Origin: a bacterium
Lineage (GTDB): Bacteria; Krumholzibacteriota; Krumholzibacteria; LZORAL124-64-63
Direction: 5' to 3'
DNA length: 6,042 bases
Assembly (NCBI GenBank): GCA_016873405.1
Contig: VGXH01000125.1
Location: 1 to 6,042 of the forward strand
Part shown: one piece after another, positions 4,810 through 6,042 of the stretch
Position numbering within the stretch: the first letter of the stretch is position 1
How the letters are laid out: every line of letters begins with the position of its first letter
The notes under the pieces: generated by a model
What the model was told of the DNA's origin: nothing
Database searches by the model: none
The model's input: only the letters and a program-made list of their open reading frames with translations
Translations under genes and position numbers: made by a program

Positions 4810-6042
4810 ATGCGCATCGCCTTCATCGCGCAGCCGATCGACCCGGTCCTGCCGCCGCGCCAGAACTCGATCGGGCTGATCATCCGGCACACGGCGCTGC
4901 GCCTGGTCGATCGCCACCGGGTGACGATCTTCGTCAACGCGCGCCACAACCCGCGCGAGCGGCTCCCGGACGACGGCATCGACTACCGTTTCGTCAACGA
5001 CTGGCCCGACACGCCCCTGCTGACGTTCCTGGGGCGATACCCCAACCGCGTGCCGCAGGACCGCATCGTGCGTTCGGGGCTCTACTACGGAGCCTACGCC
5101 CGGGCGGTGGCGCGGCAACTGCGCGCAGGGCGCTTCGACTGGGTGCACGTGCTGAACTTCAGCAACTTCCTGCCGGTGTTCCGGCAGGCCGCCCCGCGCG
5201 CGAAGTACGCGCTGGAGATGCAGTGCGAGTGGCTGACGCAGTTCCCGGTGACGGACGTCAGAAGGCGGCTGCGCGGGGTGGACCTGGTCACCGGCTCGAG
5301 CGGCTACATCGCCGACCTGATCCGCCGCGCGCACCCGCAGGTGGAAGGTCGCTGCGTGCCTTTGTACAACGGCTTCGAGCCGGAGCGCTTCACGGCCGCC
5401 GCCGACGCCGGGCGCGGCGACCGGCGGCCGTCGACGGTCATTTTCGTCGGGCGCCTCTCGCCGGAGAAGGGGATCCACACGCTGCTGGAGGCGATGGATC
5501 GCGTCTGCCGGGAGCGGCCCGACGCGCGGCTGCGGCTGGTGGGCCCGCAGGCGACGCTGCCGCTGGAGTACATCGTCGGCATCAGCGCGGACCCGCGCGT
5601 GCGCCAGCTGCAGGCCTACTACGACGGCACGGTCTGCAGCGACTACCAGGGCTACCTGCGCGGGCGCGCGCAGCAGGGCGCCCTGGCCGGCCGCGTCGAG
5701 TTCGTCGGCTCGGTGCCCCAGGCCGAGCTGCCCGGGCTCTACGCCGCGGCCGACGTGCTGGCCAACCCGTCGTTCAGCGAGTCGTTCGGCATGAGCCTGG
5801 TCGAGGCGATGGCCACCGGCCTGCCGGTGGTGGCGACGCGCATCGGCGGCATGCCCGAGATCGTGGCGCCGGGTGTGACCGGTTTCCTGCGGGAGGCCGG
5901 GGACGTCGAGGGGCTGGCGGCCGACCTCTTGGAGTGCCTCGGCTCGCCGGCCCGGCGGGACGAACTGGGCGCGGCCGGCCGCGAACGGGCGCTCTCGGTG
6001 TTCACCTGGGAGGCGCGGGCGCGGCGCCTCGAAAGCCTGCCC
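4810..6042 (+). CDS. GT4 family glycosyltransferase, open at the 3' window edge
   Basis: 411 codons run open to the window end. The ATG at 4810 is preceded by AGGAG (4800-4804) and begins the N-terminal Rossmann domain with MRIAFIAQP; an ATG at 4806 is in another frame. Retaining GT-B enzymes of this family transfer a sugar from an NDP-sugar to a lipid, glycan or small acceptor, usually in envelope polysaccharide or glycolipid synthesis. The C-terminal nucleotide-sugar domain shows VIFVGRLSPEKG (210-221), VEFVGSVPQAEL (296-307), NPSFSESFGMSLVEAMATG with the E-x7-E pair Glu324/Glu332, and TRIGGMPEIV. The sequence ends in FTWEARARRLESLP, a usual C-terminal helix, so only a few residues are probably missing. 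No signal peptide or membrane segment is evident, suggesting a cytosolic or peripheral membrane enzyme. A stretch of about 37 residues (247-283) before VEFVGS is longer than in many GT4 proteins. Donor and acceptor cannot be deduced. It follows the M23 gene by 139 bp and may have its own promoter. Confidence 0.93.
   Translation, partial: MRIAFIAQPIDPVLPPRQNSIGLIIRHTALRLVDRHRVTIFVNARHNPRERLPDDGIDYRFVNDWPDTPLLTFLGRYPNRVPQDRIVRSGLYYGAYARAVARQLRAGRFDWVHVLNFSNFLPVFRQAAPRAKYALEMQCEWLTQFPVTDVRRRLRGVDLVTGSSGYIADLIRRAHPQVEGRCVPLYNGFEPERFTAAADAGRGDRRPSTVIFVGRLSPEKGIHTLLEAMDRVCRERPDARLRLVGPQATLPLEYIVGISADPRVRQLQAYYDGTVCSDYQGYLRGRAQQGALAGRVEFVGSVPQAELPGLYAAADVLANPSFSESFGMSLVEAMATGLPVVATRIGGMPEIVAPGVTGFLREAGDVEGLAADLLECLGSPARRDELGAAGRERALSVFTWEARARRLESLP

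Noticed and set aside
4132..5478. A 448-codon minus-strand frame spanning the M23 gene end and the glycosyltransferase gene
   Set aside because: It is antisense to two well-supported genes and codon-aligned with the glycosyltransferase. The translation is Arg/Pro-rich and featureless.

Overview
The window is very GC-rich (roughly 70% or more by eye) and densely coded, with codons ending overwhelmingly in G or C. A lipobox lipoprotein, an exported M23 peptidase with Ig-like C-terminal modules and a GT4 glycosyltransferase suggest a Gram-negative (diderm) bacterium. The M23 protein has the general build seen in FCB-group bacteria and related uncultivated phyla. That points to a high-GC FCB-like lineage or a myxobacterium-like one, but the sequence cannot settle the taxonomy.

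Layout. (1) 1-390, plus: the C-terminal half of a SAM hydroxide adenosyltransferase (DUF62, chlorinase/fluorinase fold), cut by the window edge. (2) 435-1199, plus: a 254-residue lipoprotein of unknown function, 44 bp downstream and possibly co-transcribed. (3) 1227-2576, minus: a complete PIN-PhoH fusion (PhoH2/YlaK type), convergent with the lipoprotein gene across 27 bp. (4) 2577-2744: a divergent intergenic region with a candidate back-to-back promoter pair whose -35 boxes overlap. (5) 2745-4670, plus: a secreted M23 (LytM/lysostaphin-type) metallopeptidase with all zinc and catalytic motifs and about 440 residues of C-terminal beta-rich modules. (6) 4671-4809: a leader with a long bulged hairpin just upstream of the next ribosome binding site. 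(7) 4810-6042, plus: a GT4 glycosyltransferase, open at the window end but nearly complete.

Working together. The lipoprotein, M23 peptidase and glycosyltransferase all fit the cell envelope. The SAM hydrolase and PhoH2 are housekeeping or stress-type enzymes. The mixed orientations argue against one operon. The only likely coupling is within the first pair, and between phoH2 and the M23 gene through their shared promoter region. No mobile element, CRISPR array, tRNA, rRNA or clear defence system is visible. No undescribed system is demonstrated. The points most worth checking are the overlapping divergent promoters and the possible translational switch in the glycosyltransferase leader.
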